A stretch of DNA of 46,658 nt from an uncultured Saprospiraceae bacterium (GCA_937934275.1 CALHAM010000035.1:1-46658), one strand, 5' to 3'. Counted from the first letter of the stretch, positions 25,090-36,294 are shown. A program made the numbers and translations. Notes: generated by a model from the sequence alone, not told the origin.

Positions 25090-26286
25090 ATGTCTTCACT
25101 AGAAAGTATCCTTTACGACCCACGCCTCAGCCCAGATCATCGGCGCATCGCCAATAAAGTACTTGAAGGCAAACGCCTCACGCCTGAAGAAGGCTTGTAC
25201 TTGTACGAACACGGTGAGCTAGCCTTTGTGGGGGCTTTGGCCAATCACATCCGGGAGCGCAAGCACGGGCATAACACTTATTTCAATCGGAATTTTCACA
25301 TCGAGCCGACCAATCTGTGCGTCTATGATTGCAAGTTTTGCTCCTATTCGCGCCTAATCAAGCAGCGCAGCGACCCCGACGCTTGGGCTTACACAATGGA
25401 GGAGATGCTCGACATCGTGCGCCGCTACGACGACCAACCCGTTACGGAAGTGCACGTCGTAGGCGGAGTGCTGCCTCAGTACGATGTGACGTTTTATCAG
25501 GAGCTTTTTCGGCGCATAAAAGCGCACCGACCGGCCCTGCACATCAAGGCCCTGACACCGGTGGAGTACCACTATATCTTTAAAAAAGCCAAAATCAGCT
25601 ATGAAGAGGGCATGCGCCTAATGAAGGAAGCTGGATTAGACAGCCTTCCCGGCGGTGGCGCTGAGATTTTTCACCCCGAAATTCGCCAGCAAATCGCTGC
25701 GGACAAGTGTACGGCCGAGCAGTGGCTGCGCATTCACGAAATCTGGCATCAGATGGGAGGGCGCTCTAACGCTACCATGCTTTATGGGCACATTGAGCAG
25801 TATTGGCATCGCATCGATCACATGGAACAGTTGCGCCAATTGCAAGACCGCACTGGCGGCTTTCAAACCTTCATCCCGCTTAAGTTTCGCAACCAGTACA
25901 ACCAAATGAGCCATGTGCCCGAGAGTACCGCAGTTGAAGACTTGCGCAATTACGCCATTGCTCGCATCTATTTAGACAATTTTGACCATATTAAGGCCTA
26001 TTGGCCGATGATTGGCCGCACCTTAGCCCAAATGTCCTTGGCCTTTGGCGTAGATGATATTGACGGCACCATTGACGATACCACAAAAATCTATTCTATG
26101 GCAGGTGCTGAAGAGCAACACCCCGCCCTCACGACACAGCAATTGGTCGACCTCATTCGCCGCGTAGGTCGTCGCCCCATCGAGCGCGATACGCTCTACA
26201 ACGTGGTGCGCGACTACACCGATGTCGTCTTTGAAGAGGATAACGCTTGGCGCGGATACTTGGAATTGCCGGTCGTAAACGCCTGA
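25090..26286 (+). CDS. mqnE: Aminofutalosine synthase MqnE
   Basis: 398 residues. Radical SAM enzyme with the CxxxCxxC cluster motif at C77, C81 and C84 (LCVYDCKFCSY). LPGGGAEIFHPEIRQQIAADK is the characteristic MqnE segment; MLYGHIEQYWHRIDHMEQLR and TFIPLKFRNQYNQM match the family. It joins the MqnA product to S-adenosylmethionine to give aminodeoxyfutalosine in the futalosine pathway of menaquinone synthesis. The mqnA gene follows after 40 bases. MqnC is related but has a different motif after GGG; MqnE is favoured. Confidence 0.93.
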   Translation: MSSLESILYDPRLSPDHRRIANKVLEGKRLTPEEGLYLYEHGELAFVGALANHIRERKHGHNTYFNRNFHIEPTNLCVYDCKFCSYSRLIKQRSDPDAWAYTMEEMLDIVRRYDDQPVTEVHVVGGVLPQYDVTFYQELFRRIKAHRPALHIKALTPVEYHYIFKKAKISYEEGMRLMKEAGLDSLPGGGAEIFHPEIRQQIAADKCTAEQWLRIHEIWHQMGGRSNATMLYGHIEQYWHRIDHMEQLRQLQDRTGGFQTFIPLKFRNQYNQMSHVPESTAVEDLRNYAIARIYLDNFDHIKAYWPMIGRTLAQMSLAFGVDDIDGTIDDTTKIYSMAGAEEQHPALTTQQLVDLIRRVGRRPIERDTLYNVVRDYTDVVFEEDNAWRGYLELPVVNA

Positions 26287-26326
26287 CTTCACCTCTCGCC
26301 TTCCTGTTCAGCAGCCCTTCTGTCGC

Positions 26327-27115
26327 ATGCGCCTTTCTGTGGTCAGTTATTTGAATACTAAGCCGTTCATCTACGGGATTTTCCGAAGTCCCCTGTCCGA
26401 CCAAATCGAGCTGAGTTTAGATATTCCCTCCATGTGCGCGCAAAAATTGCTGCGGGAAGAGGCTGACCTAGCGCTGACGCCGGTGGCCGTCATTCCTGAC
26501 CTGCCGGAAGCCCATTTGCTTTCCAACTTTTGTATTGGCGCTACGGGAGCAGTGCGAACAGTGTGTATCTTTTCTGAAAAGCCTATTGTCAGTATCCGCC
26601 GCCTTTTTTTAGACTTTCATTCCCGCACCTCAGTGGCTTTGGCTCCCATCTTATGCCGTGAATATTGGGGCGTCGAGCCTGAGCTGCTGCCTGCCTATGA
26701 CGGCTACGAGCAACACATTGGCGGCGATACGGCTGGCTTAGTGATTGGTGATCGCGCCATAGGCATGGAAAAGCGCTTCCCCTATGTATACGACTTAGGC
26801 CAGGCTTGGAACAATTGGACTGGCCTACCTTTTGTCTTTGCTGCTTGGGTGAGCACTCGCCCTCTACCCCCCGACTTTGTGCGCCGCTTCAACGAGGCCT
26901 TGGCCGACGGCATCGCGCAGATCCCCCAATTAGTCAAAATTCTGCCCACTATACCAGATTTCGACCTAGAAGTTTACTTTCGGCACCACATTAGCTATGA
27001 ATTGAACGAGGCCAAATGGCAGGGACTTCAGCGCTTTCTTAGTTACTTGCCTACCCAAGGGCGCACTTTGTTGATGCGAGAGCGCTTCGAAGGCTCAGGA
27101 ACCAGAACTGTGTAG
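26327..27115 (+). CDS. mqnA: Chorismate dehydratase MqnA
   Basis: 262 residues with the family N-terminus RLSVVSYLNTKPFIYGI and the substrate-binding segments EADLALTPVAVIPDLPEAHLL and GDTAGLVIGDRAIG. MqnA converts chorismate to 3-[(1-carboxyvinyl)oxy]benzoate, the first step of the futalosine route; MqnE uses the product. The two are adjacent and in the same direction, so the cell likely makes menaquinone this way. MqnB/C/D are not in the window. Next gene is msrA after 79 bases. Confidence 0.95.
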   Translation: MRLSVVSYLNTKPFIYGIFRSPLSDQIELSLDIPSMCAQKLLREEADLALTPVAVIPDLPEAHLLSNFCIGATGAVRTVCIFSEKPIVSIRRLFLDFHSRTSVALAPILCREYWGVEPELLPAYDGYEQHIGGDTAGLVIGDRAIGMEKRFPYVYDLGQAWNNWTGLPFVFAAWVSTRPLPPDFVRRFNEALADGIAQIPQLVKILPTIPDFDLEVYFRHHISYELNEAKWQGLQRFLSYLPTQGRTLLMRERFEGSGTRTV

Positions 27116-27194
27116 GGCTAATTCGCCCTCGATTAGGAAAACTTAACTGCCTTTCGAATGTTCAATACATTAAAATGGCGCAACACGTGCAAAT

Positions 27195-27863
27195 ATGAAG
27201 ACACTGACCGCCTGGATGCTTCCTCTTGTCTTATTTACCGCTTGCCCCCAACCGTCGGTGCAAAAACAAAAAGAGCAAACCATGTCCAAGACCCATCCGA
27301 CTGCCATCGCTACTTCGGCCGAATGGAATCCGGACTCCGTTGAAACGGCTACCTTAGGCGGTGGCTGCTTTTGGTGCATAGAGGCCGTTTATCTAGAAAT
27401 GAAGGGCGTCCTCAAGGTGGAAAGTGGATATGCGGGTGGTCATGTACCCCATCCTACTTATCGGGAAGTATGCACCGGTACTACTGGCCATGCTGAAGTA
27501 GTGCAAATCACCTACGATCCCTCTGTGGTTTCTTATGCCGACCTGCTGGAGGTTTTCTTTGCAGTGCACGACCCTACTACGCTTAATCGGCAGGGCAACG
27601 ACGTAGGGACTCAGTATCGCTCCGTTATTTTTTACCACAACGAGGAGCAGAAGCGCATCGCACAAGCCGCTAAAGAGACAGCAGCACAACTGTGGCCCAA
27701 GCCTATCGTAACGCAAATTGCTCCGCTCGACCGCTTCTACAAAGCAGAAGACTACCACCAAGATTATTATCGGAACAATCCATCGCAACCCTATTGTATC
27801 TACGTAGTAGGGCCAAAAGTGGAGAAGTTTCGACAAAAGTTTCGTCAATATTTGAAGCAATGA
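27195..27863 (+). CDS. msrA: Peptide-methionine (S)-S-oxide reductase MsrA, exported lipoprotein form
   Basis: 222 residues. The first 20 look like a lipoprotein signal ([13 protein letters not shown], Cys17 in the lipobox). Residues about 50-205 are Msr[13 protein letters not shown] with nucleophile Cys58 and the second Cys61, [30 protein letters not shown], and [13 protein letters not shown]. It reduces the S-epimer of methionine sulfoxide; here probably in the cell envelope, using a periplasmic reductant. No MsrB domain is fused. It follows mqnA and precedes the NifU-like gene by 48 bases. Confidence 0.93.
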   Translation: MKTLTAWMLPLVLFTACPQPSVQKQKEQTMSKTHPTAIATSAEWNPDSVETATLGGGCFWCIEAVYLEMKGVLKVESGYAGGHVPHPTYREVCTGTTGHAEVVQITYDPSVVSYADLLEVFFAVHDPTTLNRQGNDVGTQYRSVIFYHNEEQKRIAQAAKETAAQLWPKPIVTQIAPLDRFYKAEDYHQDYYRNNPSQPYCIYVVGPKVEKFRQKFRQYLKQ

Positions 27864-27866
27864 GGG

Positions 27867-27874
27867 TAACTTTG
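27867..27874 (+). promoter_or_regulatory. Possible promoter -7 box for NifU-like gene
   Basis: TAACTTTG fits TAnnTTTG; predicted start near 27880, 32 bases before the ATG. A TTTG 12 bases upstream is too close for a proper -33 box, so this is weak. Confidence 0.35.
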
Positions 27875-27911
27875 TTTTACCTTCTTCAAAATTGCGAATA
27901 CCGGATAGCGT

Positions 27912-28160
27912 ATGCACAACGACCTTAAATCGGAATTGCTTCAGCGTGTTGAAGAAGCTTTGCGCGCCGTGCGTCCTCATCTGAATGCCGATGGCGGCGA
28001 TGTGGAAGTGGTGGATTTGACCGACGACATGTACGTTCACGTGCGCTGGACGGGAATGTGCCAGTCGTGTGCCATGTCGGAAATGACTTTGCGCGCTGGG
28101 ATTACGGAAGCTATTCGAGGTAAAATACCGGAAATTGTGGGTGTCAAGGCAGTGAATTAA
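27912..28160 (+). CDS. NifU C-terminal-domain Fe-S scaffold protein
   Basis: 82 residues, the usual size for stand-alone NifU-like (Nfu) proteins. LNADGGDVEVVDL and the cluster-binding CQSC (C50, C53) in WTGMCQSCAMSEMTLRAGI are diagnostic. It carries or transfers [4Fe-4S] clusters to target enzymes. The radical SAM enzyme MqnE is encoded upstream in the same direction, though a functional link is only suggestive. Confidence 0.93.
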   Translation: MHNDLKSELLQRVEEALRAVRPHLNADGGDVEVVDLTDDMYVHVRWTGMCQSCAMSEMTLRAGITEAIRGKIPEIVGVKAVN

Positions 28161-28411
28161 GCCGTGTCGTGGCGCCAGCGAAAGCGGGCCTAAGTCCTCA
28201 TTTTGTCCATACGAGGTCTTTCTCTTGCTCCTTCCGCATGAGTGCGGCTCGACGCTAGTCCCGGAGAAAAGGTGATATCGTCTTTGTTGCTAGATGGTGT
28301 ATTGCTCAGGTTGGGAGCTAGACGGCGAATGCTGGGGCATTCGTCTGTCCGGCGCAGTGCAAGTCTTAATAAAAAGATACTCTATCAAAGGGTTCGCTGC
28401 TCTTTTCCATT

Positions 28412-28419
28412 TACTTTTG
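28412..28419 (+). promoter_or_regulatory. Promoter -7 box for first secreted hydrolase
   Basis: TACTTTTG matches TAnnTTTG. Predicted start near 28426, 29 bases before the ATG at 28455. No clear -33 TTG. Confidence 0.45.
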
Positions 28420-28454
28420 TTCAGGTTTTCACTTCCTTATCTTATTCTGTGTCT

Positions 28455-29918
28455 ATGTATAAAAAACTACTATCTGTTTTTGCTGCTTATCTATTGGTAA
28501 CATGGCCTCTGTACGCACAGCGAATGGTTTCAGCGCAGTTGCTGGGCACTCGGACGCGTGCGCAGATTGCCGCACAGTTTAACAACCCCTTGGTGCAGTA
28601 CGATGCCCGCTTTTATCGGGTGATTTACACCACCAAAAACACTGCGGGTCTGCCCGATACGGTATCGGGCCTCTTGGTGGTGCCTCAGGACCCTGCGCGT
28701 ATTTTTCCGCGTTTGGTCTATCAGCACGGCACCTCCATCTCTCGCACGGAGGTACCATCGTTTAATGTGATGACAGGAGGCGAAGGCACCTTAGGGCTGC
28801 TTTTTGCCGGAATGGGTTTCCTGACGTTTATGCCCGACTATTTGGGCTTGGGCGTTGCTAAAGGGTTTCACCCCTATGTGCATGCAGCCTCAGAGTCATG
28901 GGTAGCGGCAGATATGTTGCGCGCGCTTCCCGATTTTATGGCCTATTATGGCCCCGATTTACATGTCAATGACCAATTGTTCGTAACGGGTTATTCGCAA
29001 GGCGGCCATGCCTCAATGGCTTTCCATCGCGACGTAGAGGGGCCATGGAAAGACGAGTTTAAGATGACGGCAGCTAGTCATATGTCTGGCCCGTACAGCA
29101 TTGGCGAAGTTATGCGCGACATGGTGCTTTCCGAAGATGTTTATTTTTATCCGGCTTACATCCCCAATACATTGCTTTCTTATCAGTACGTTTACGGTAA
29201 CCTGTTCAACTCGCTGCAGGAAGTGTTTCGGGAGCCGTATGCCACAGTTATTGGTCAGTTTCAAAGCGGCAGCATTAACTTATTGCAGCTGAACATCCAG
29301 CTCATCAATCTGCTTACCCAAAGTGAAGGAGCTTGTCGGCCGGTGCGCATGCTGCATCCTCAATTAGTGCAAGAGGTCAAGGCGGACGATTGGCATCCGG
29401 TCAATGTTGCTTTGCGCGACAACAACGTATATCGGTGGTCACCTCAAGCACCTACGCGCATTTACTATTGTATGGCCGACGATCAGGTGCCTTTTCGGAA
29501 CAGCATTGTTGCGCGCGACACCATGCTGGCCCGCGGCGCTGCAGACTTACAAGTGGTGGATGTCAATTCAAATGCCGACCATGGGGCGTGTGCTTCGCCG
29601 GCCATCTTCAATACCCTCATCTTTTTCTTGGGATATCGCGAAGTAGGTTACGTAACCAACACCCAAGAACCTACTCCTGTAGGGCCGCTCTTCGTACAAC
29701 CCAATCCGACGAGTGGTACCGTTTGGCTCATGGATCTACCCGATGCAGGTGGCCAGATCCAGGTGTTCGACATATCTGGTCGTTTGCGCCAGGATATCAC
29801 GCACGTCAACGACCGCAACTATCGGCTTGATCTTGCTGGCCTAGAAAACGGTCTTTACCTCGTTCGTTTCTTTTCGGGCGACCGCATATGGCAAAGTAAA
29901 GTCGTGCTTTACCGATAA
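28455..29918 (+). CDS. T9SS-secreted alpha/beta hydrolase (lipase-like), copy 1
   Basis: 487 residues from the ATG at 28455, directly before a signal peptide (LLSVFAAYLLVTWPLYAQ). The hydrolase core has VSGLLVVP, LVYQHGT, the nucleophile elbow GYSQGGHA (Ser181), an acid in ADDQVPF (about D342) and a His in SNADHGACA (H376). The arrangement resembles secretory lipases (LIP family) and related esterases. The last 75 residues (from VQPNPTSGTVWL to GLYLVRFFSGDRIWQSKVVLYR) are a T9SS type A sorting domain, so it is exported and surface attached or released. A close paralogue follows. The frame extends upstream to 28242, without signal-peptide character and across the -7 box. Confidence 0.92.
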   Translation: MYKKLLSVFAAYLLVTWPLYAQRMVSAQLLGTRTRAQIAAQFNNPLVQYDARFYRVIYTTKNTAGLPDTVSGLLVVPQDPARIFPRLVYQHGTSISRTEVPSFNVMTGGEGTLGLLFAGMGFLTFMPDYLGLGVAKGFHPYVHAASESWVAADMLRALPDFMAYYGPDLHVNDQLFVTGYSQGGHASMAFHRDVEGPWKDEFKMTAASHMSGPYSIGEVMRDMVLSEDVYFYPAYIPNTLLSYQYVYGNLFNSLQEVFREPYATVIGQFQSGSINLLQLNIQLINLLTQSEGACRPVRMLHPQLVQEVKADDWHPVNVALRDNNVYRWSPQAPTRIYYCMADDQVPFRNSIVARDTMLARGAADLQVVDVNSNADHGACASPAIFNTLIFFLGYREVGYVTNTQEPTPVGPLFVQPNPTSGTVWLMDLPDAGGQIQVFDISGRLRQDITHVNDRNYRLDLAGLENGLYLVRFFSGDRIWQSKVVLYR

Positions 29919-30047
29919 TCTCGTCTTATTTTTATTCCGGTTTAAAGTTGGTTAGGCAAGCTGTTGCTAAACCAACCCTAAGGTATCCCACACACTCATG
30001 AGGAGGTTGAGTGCTAAACGTTTGTATCATCAAAACCGAACTATTCT

Positions 30048-31499
30048 ATGTGCTTGCGTACCTTTTTTCTTCTCTTTGGGGTGTGGGGTACCTCTATGCT
30101 CAGTGCTCAGGAAATAGTCAGTGCGCTGCCGTTAGGGGGCCGCACTCGCGCCCAAATTGCCAACCAGTTCAAACAGCCCTTCGTCGCCTACGACGTGCAA
30201 TGTTTTCGACTCCTTTACACCACGAATAACACGGCCGGTCAGCTCGATACCGTCTCGGGTCTAATAGCCGTACCCATCGACTTGACCCGAACCTTCCCAC
30301 GCCTATTGTATCAGCACGGGACCGCTTCGGAAAAGACGGGTGTGCCTTCTTTCGATGTTTTTTCGGGCGGCGAGGGCGAGCGGGCACTCTTATTTGCTGG
30401 ATTAGGCTTCGTAACCCTCATGCCCGACTACTTAGGGTTGGGCATCGACAAGGGTTTTCATCCCTATGTACACGCTGCTTCTGAGGCCTGGGTAGCCGCC
30501 GACATGCTGCGGGCCTCAACAGCCTTCCTGTATCAGTACGGCGTGCAAACACACGACCAGTTGTTCGTGACTGGCTATTCACAGGGAGGGCATGCGGCTA
30601 TGGCCTTTCATCGCGATGCAGAGCTGTTGTGGGGCCAAGAGTTCACGGTAACTGCCTCCGCTCCTCTTTCCGGCCCATACAGTGTAGGTGAAGTCATGCG
30701 CGATTTGGTGTTGTCTGACAAGGTGTACATGTACCCAGGCTATATTCCTAACACGTTCATTGGGTACCAAGGTGTCTACGGCAACCTGTACGACTCGCTA
30801 TCGGTAGTCTTCCGACCCGAATATTTGGGGGATATCGTGGCTTTTGAAAAGGGCCAGATTTCGCTGCTCGAATTACAAATTCGCTTAGTGGCTAAACTCC
30901 TCTTGAACGAGCTGGCCTGCCGGCCCCGTCGTCTACTCCGGAACGAATACTTGCAGGCCGTCATGAGCATGCCTGACCATCCCCTCAACGTGGCCCTGCG
31001 CGACAACAACGTCTATGCTTGGGCACCCAAAGCACCTATGCGCCTCTACTACTGCTCAGATGACGACCAGGTGCCCTTTCAAAACAGCATTCTTGCTCGA
31101 GATTCCATGATCGCTCGCGGTGCTCAAAATGTACGTGCTCAGGACGTTAAGCCCAACGCCAACCATAGTCAGTGTGCTCAGCCCGCCATCGACAGTGCGA
31201 TCGCTTTTTTCCTTACCTACCGATACATTGGCTTTGCTAGCAGTACAGAGGAGGCCGCTTCGATGCCACTGCTTATTGCGCCCAACCCTACGTCGGGAGA
31301 CGTCTGGCTTCGCGGCCTACCCGACGCAGGTCAACTGAGCCTAACCGACTTTGGCGGACAGCTGTGCCATGTTACGGATGTGGAAAGCGCTGGAGATCTA
31401 GCCCTCGATCTGTCTGCGCTGAAAAACGGCTTGTATGCCGTCAGGTTCCTTTCTAATGGGGGAGAGGTTCGATTGGGCAAACTGGTAATACAGCGCTGA
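30048..31499 (+). CDS. T9SS-secreted alpha/beta hydrolase (lipase-like), copy 2
   Basis: 483 residues, a close paralogue of the previous gene over the whole length, from a signal peptide (LRTFFLLFGVWGTSMLSAQ) through the GYSQGGHA elbow (Ser178), SDDDQVPFQNSILARDSM and KPNANHSQCA, to a T9SS type A tail (IAPNPTSGDVWL). The catalytic triad is intact. A tandem duplication is the simple reading. The two have diverged clearly in the linker before the tail and in the tails themselves, so it is not recent. Substrate unknown; extracellular acyl esters are likely. Confidence 0.92.
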   Translation: MCLRTFFLLFGVWGTSMLSAQEIVSALPLGGRTRAQIANQFKQPFVAYDVQCFRLLYTTNNTAGQLDTVSGLIAVPIDLTRTFPRLLYQHGTASEKTGVPSFDVFSGGEGERALLFAGLGFVTLMPDYLGLGIDKGFHPYVHAASEAWVAADMLRASTAFLYQYGVQTHDQLFVTGYSQGGHAAMAFHRDAELLWGQEFTVTASAPLSGPYSVGEVMRDLVLSDKVYMYPGYIPNTFIGYQGVYGNLYDSLSVVFRPEYLGDIVAFEKGQISLLELQIRLVAKLLLNELACRPRRLLRNEYLQAVMSMPDHPLNVALRDNNVYAWAPKAPMRLYYCSDDDQVPFQNSILARDSMIARGAQNVRAQDVKPNANHSQCAQPAIDSAIAFFLTYRYIGFASSTEEAASMPLLIAPNPTSGDVWLRGLPDAGQLSLTDFGGQLCHVTDVESAGDLALDLSALKNGLYAVRFLSNGGEVRLGKLVIQR

Positions 31500-31527
31500 T
31501 TTTATGTAATTGAGCCCCTCAGCCGCC

Positions 31528-32064
31528 TCACTTTAGCTCCATTACCTCTATACCCAGCACTCCGCGCCGTATTGGTAACAGCACCGTCTCGCCGGGCTGA
31601 GTCAGTGGAAAATGCGGGTGGCTTTTGTATTGAAATCGGTGTAGGCGCCCCTTGTCTTTGACTATAAGGCGGTAGCCGCTGACCTCAACGGACCGGTAGC
31701 GCAGCCAACCGTAGGCCGAAGCCACATAGGGAACTTCAGCCACAAACTCAAAGGAGCGATGCTTCACTGTGCCGCCGGCTCGGTTAAGACGGCTGGCGAA
31801 CAAGGGCATGAACAGGGGCACCAAAAAAGCAATGAGCAGCACTTCGGGTACATGGTTGGCCCAAGGGGTCAAGCGCCGTCGCAGAGCAAACACCACACCT
31901 GCAGCCACTAAGGCGCCAAAGAGGAGGGCGCCTATCACCAGGCGGTTGGCTTGCAGAGTGTTGGTAAAAACCGGGTACTCCTGCGTATACAGCCAGATAA
32001 GCCCAAACAAGGCAAGGACACAGGTAATGGCGCCTAAGCGTTCGCGCCAGGAGAGATCATCCAT
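31528..32064 (-). CDS. Uncharacterised membrane protein
   Basis: 178 residues from the ATG at 32064 (MDDLSWRERLG); ATG 32091 is also possible. Three membrane segments: about 13-30 (ITCVLALFGLIWLY), 40-60 (LVIGALLFGALVAAGVVFAL) and 75-95 (VLLIAFLVPLFMPLFA). A C-terminal soluble beta-rich domain follows (VAEVPYVASAYGWLRYRSVEV, VLLPIRRGVLGIEVMEL). I recognise no family. A -7-like TATCTTTG lies at 32100-32093, just upstream of the longer start, and favours the shorter one weakly. Confidence 0.65.
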   Translation of the reverse strand: MDDLSWRERLGAITCVLALFGLIWLYTQEYPVFTNTLQANRLVIGALLFGALVAAGVVFALRRRLTPWANHVPEVLLIAFLVPLFMPLFASRLNRAGGTVKHRSFEFVAEVPYVASAYGWLRYRSVEVSGYRLIVKDKGRLHRFQYKSHPHFPLTQPGETVLLPIRRGVLGIEVMELK

Positions 32065-32159
32065 AGAAGTGTAAGCAAAGTGGTTGGCCATCCAAAGATA
32101 AGGAGACACTTCTATCGCCCTCTCTACGGAAAACGGAAGGGAGGGTCGCTTCTTTGGGC

Positions 32160-32194
32160 AAAAGGCCCTACCGCATACCTGGTGCGATAGGGCC
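32160..32194 (-). terminator. Terminator of the ATP synthase operon
   Basis: Minus strand: GGCCCTATCGCA pairs with TGCGGTAGGGCC (12 bp, one G-U), seven-base loop, then TTTT. It lies 32 bases past the atpG stop. Confidence 0.85.
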
Positions 32195-32225
32195 GGGGGA
32201 AGTTCGATCGTTGGTTTGTTTTCCT

Positions 32226-33119
32226 CTACGCACCCTCTAAGGCTGCTGCACCACCGACAATTTCGGTGAGCTCAGTAGTGATCGCTTCTTGGCGCGCTTT
32301 GTTGTAGCTGATGCGCAATTCTTTGAGCAACTCTTCGGCGTTTTCAGTGGCTTTGTCCATGGCAGTCATCCGAGCGCCGTGTTCGCTGGCGTGGGTGTCA
32401 AGCAGGGTTTTGTGAAATTGCAATTGCAAAATGCTGGGCACCAGAGTCTCCAACAGCTGCTGCTTGTCTGGCTCAAAAATGTAGTCGGCGCGCTTTTTAA
32501 CGCCTTTAGCGGTCGTCATCTTAGCTACGGGGAGCCATTGCTCTACGGTAGGGTATTGCGTAGCAGCATTTTTAAAATGGCCGTAGACAATGTCAATGGC
32601 GTCGTATTGTCCACTCAAAAAGGCATCCATGAGCGTGCGCGCCAGCGCACTGGTGTGCTCATACGTTAGGTGGTTGAAGAGATCTACGTAGTCAGTGTTG
32701 AAGTTAAGATCGCGGTAGCGGCGGCGGAAAAAATCGTAGCCTTTTTTGCCAATGAACAAGAGTGTCAGCCGTCCTTCCTGACGTTGTTTGGCGTATTTGG
32801 CCTGAATATGGGCTACCGCTTCCTTGTTGATGTTGGTGTTGAAGGCTCCACATAGGCCGCGACTGGACGTAACAACAACAACTAAAGCACTTTTCACTTC
32901 GCGCTCCGCGCCGAAAGCTGTTGTCGCATCATTATCCAAGTTAGACAGAATGTTGGACAACATGCGATTGAGCCGATTGGCATACGGGCGCATTTGTACG
33001 ATAGCTGCCTGTGCCTTGCGCAGCTTGGCCGCTGAGACCATTTTCATGGCCTTGGTGATTTGCTGCGTAGAAATAATGGACTTGATACGCTCGCGAACTT
33101 CTTTGAGTCCTCTTGCCAT
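32226..33119 (-). CDS. atpG: ATP synthase gamma subunit
   Basis: 297 residues, the central rotor stalk of F1. Starts MARGLKEVRERIKSIISTQQITKAMKMVSAAKLRKAQ, the family's N-terminal helix, and ends with the C-terminal helix ATENAEELLKELRISYNKARQEAITTELTEIVGGAAALEG. SRGLCGAFNTNI is the conserved centre. It is the last gene of the B-E-F-H-A-G operon and is followed by a terminator. The beta (atpD) and epsilon (atpC) genes are not here; in Bacteroidota they are usually encoded elsewhere. Confidence 0.97.
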   Translation of the reverse strand: MARGLKEVRERIKSIISTQQITKAMKMVSAAKLRKAQAAIVQMRPYANRLNRMLSNILSNLDNDATTAFGAEREVKSALVVVVTSSRGLCGAFNTNINKEAVAHIQAKYAKQRQEGRLTLLFIGKKGYDFFRRRYRDLNFNTDYVDLFNHLTYEHTSALARTLMDAFLSGQYDAIDIVYGHFKNAATQYPTVEQWLPVAKMTTAKGVKKRADYIFEPDKQQLLETLVPSILQLQFHKTLLDTHASEHGARMTAMDKATENAEELLKELRISYNKARQEAITTELTEIVGGAAALEGA

Positions 33120-33183
33120 GAGCTAAAGGTGATTTGAACACCTGCCCTCTGAGACGTTCTTCAGAAGAGGGCCGGTGCTGCGC

Positions 33184-34788
<1,605 letters not shown>

Positions 34789-34809
34789 TTAAAAATAAAA
34801 GATGGGCGA

Positions 34810-35370
34810 TTAAAACTCCCGAACGTATTGGTTTTGGCTAAATTCAGCTTTCAAAGCGGTGAGCCGGCTGGCGATACTTGCATCGTAGCGCTTGTCGTCG
34901 AATTCTAAAATGAAGCCACCGATAAGCGAAGGGTCTATTCGTTGGGCGATCTCCAAGTTTTCCGCTGCCAAGCCACTGGCCTGCAAGCGCTGCTTGATTT
35001 GCTCGATTACGCCGTCGGATAGAGGCGATGCGCTGACAATACGCACCGAGGTGATTCGTCGAATGGCTTTGTATTGGTTAAAAAACTCTTGTACAATTTC
35101 AGGTAAATGCGCTTCGCGCCCTTTCTGAATGAGGAGTTGCAAGTAGCGCTGCATAAGCGTACTTACCTTTCCTTCAAAAATGGCGTTGACGATGGCTAAT
35201 TTCTTTCCCATCGTAAGGATGGGGCTTTTCATCAGCAAATAAAAGTCGCGGTTTTGGAGCGCCCGGCTGATCAGTTGCATGTCGCTGTACACAACTTCCA
35301 ACTCGTTGCGTTCTACAGCGAGGGCTATGAGCGATTTGGTATAGCGTGCGGCAATTCGATGGTTGGACAT
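34810..35370 (-). CDS. atpH: ATP synthase delta subunit
   Basis: 186 residues, the OSCP-type delta subunit that ties the b stalk to the top of F1. Starts with IAARYTKSLIALAVERNELEVVYSDMQLI and ends with the usual IGGFILEFDDKRYDASIASRLTALKAEF motif. Spaced 27 bases from atpF and 39 from atpA. Confidence 0.96.
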   Translation of the reverse strand: MSNHRIAARYTKSLIALAVERNELEVVYSDMQLISRALQNRDFYLLMKSPILTMGKKLAIVNAIFEGKVSTLMQRYLQLLIQKGREAHLPEIVQEFFNQYKAIRRITSVRIVSASPLSDGVIEQIKQRLQASGLAAENLEIAQRIDPSLIGGFILEFDDKRYDASIASRLTALKAEFSQNQYVREF

Positions 35371-35397
35371 AAGTGGACAGCAGATCTCAATAAAATT

Positions 35398-35910
35398 TTA
35401 ATTCAGGCGCATTTGCTCGGCCATTTGGCGGGCGTAAGCTTCCTGTTCGGTTTTGTTGCTCAGTTCGCGCTGCAGAATTTTTTCGGCAATTTCTATTGCC
35501 ATCAGGCCAGCCGTATTTTTCAATTCCACAAGTGCTGCCATTTTCTGGTTTTCGATGTCGCGAAGGGCACTCTCTACTTTACGGCGATACTCGGCATTGG
35601 CGCGCTCTTTGGCTTCAGCAAGAATTTGCTCCTTTGCTTCTTTGGCTTCTTTCAACATTCGGGCGCGTTCTTCCCGCGCTTCGGCCAGCAGCTTTTCGTT
35701 CTCAGCCTGCAAATTAGCCATTTCCTCGCGGGCTTTTTTAGCCTCATCTAAGGCATCCTGAATGTCTTGTTCGCGCTTTTTAAGCGCATTGACGATCGGC
35801 TTGAAGGCAAAGCGGGCTACCAATGTCCAGAAGATCAGGAAGATGAGGACGGTCCAAAAAAGCAAGCCAGGCTCGGGCTTGATGACGGAAAAATCTCCTA
35901 AGAGAAGCAT
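35398..35910 (-). CDS. atpF: ATP synthase b subunit
   Basis: 170 residues from the ATG at 35910. One membrane segment (about 19-37: LLFWTVLIFLIFWTLVARFA) then a long coiled-coil helix rich in Ala, Glu, Lys and Arg (LKKREQDIQDALDEAKKAREEMANLQAENEK...). It is the peripheral stator stalk. The frame stays open to 36003, but those 31 residues are not family-like, and the true start lies just before LLLGDFSVIKPEPG. The 138-base gap to atpE is the longest in the operon. Confidence 0.95.
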   Translation of the reverse strand: MLLLGDFSVIKPEPGLLFWTVLIFLIFWTLVARFAFKPIVNALKKREQDIQDALDEAKKAREEMANLQAENEKLLAEAREERARMLKEAKEAKEQILAEAKERANAEYRRKVESALRDIENQKMAALVELKNTAGLMAIEIAEKILQRELSNKTEQEAYARQMAEQMRLN

Positions 35911-36048
35911 ATGGGTGCAAAGTAAGTTTTGAGAATTCTTTATTTTGATGTTCACACCTACAGAGAGATATGAAGCGCTTTTATCTGAAAAAATCTGGGT
36001 CATTGCGTTGCCAATCGCTTCGCGCCGACCCAGGAAGGGCGTCTCTTG

Positions 36049-36264
<216 letters not shown>

Positions 36265-36294
36265 CTATTTAATAGGTGAATGATGGATGAGATT

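Noticed and set aside
30011-30229. A GTG frame of 72 codons after an AGGAGG sequence, with a signal-like N-terminus
   Set aside because: It is the shifted frame of the second hydrolase's signal peptide and ends early; the hydrolase frame itself is complete.
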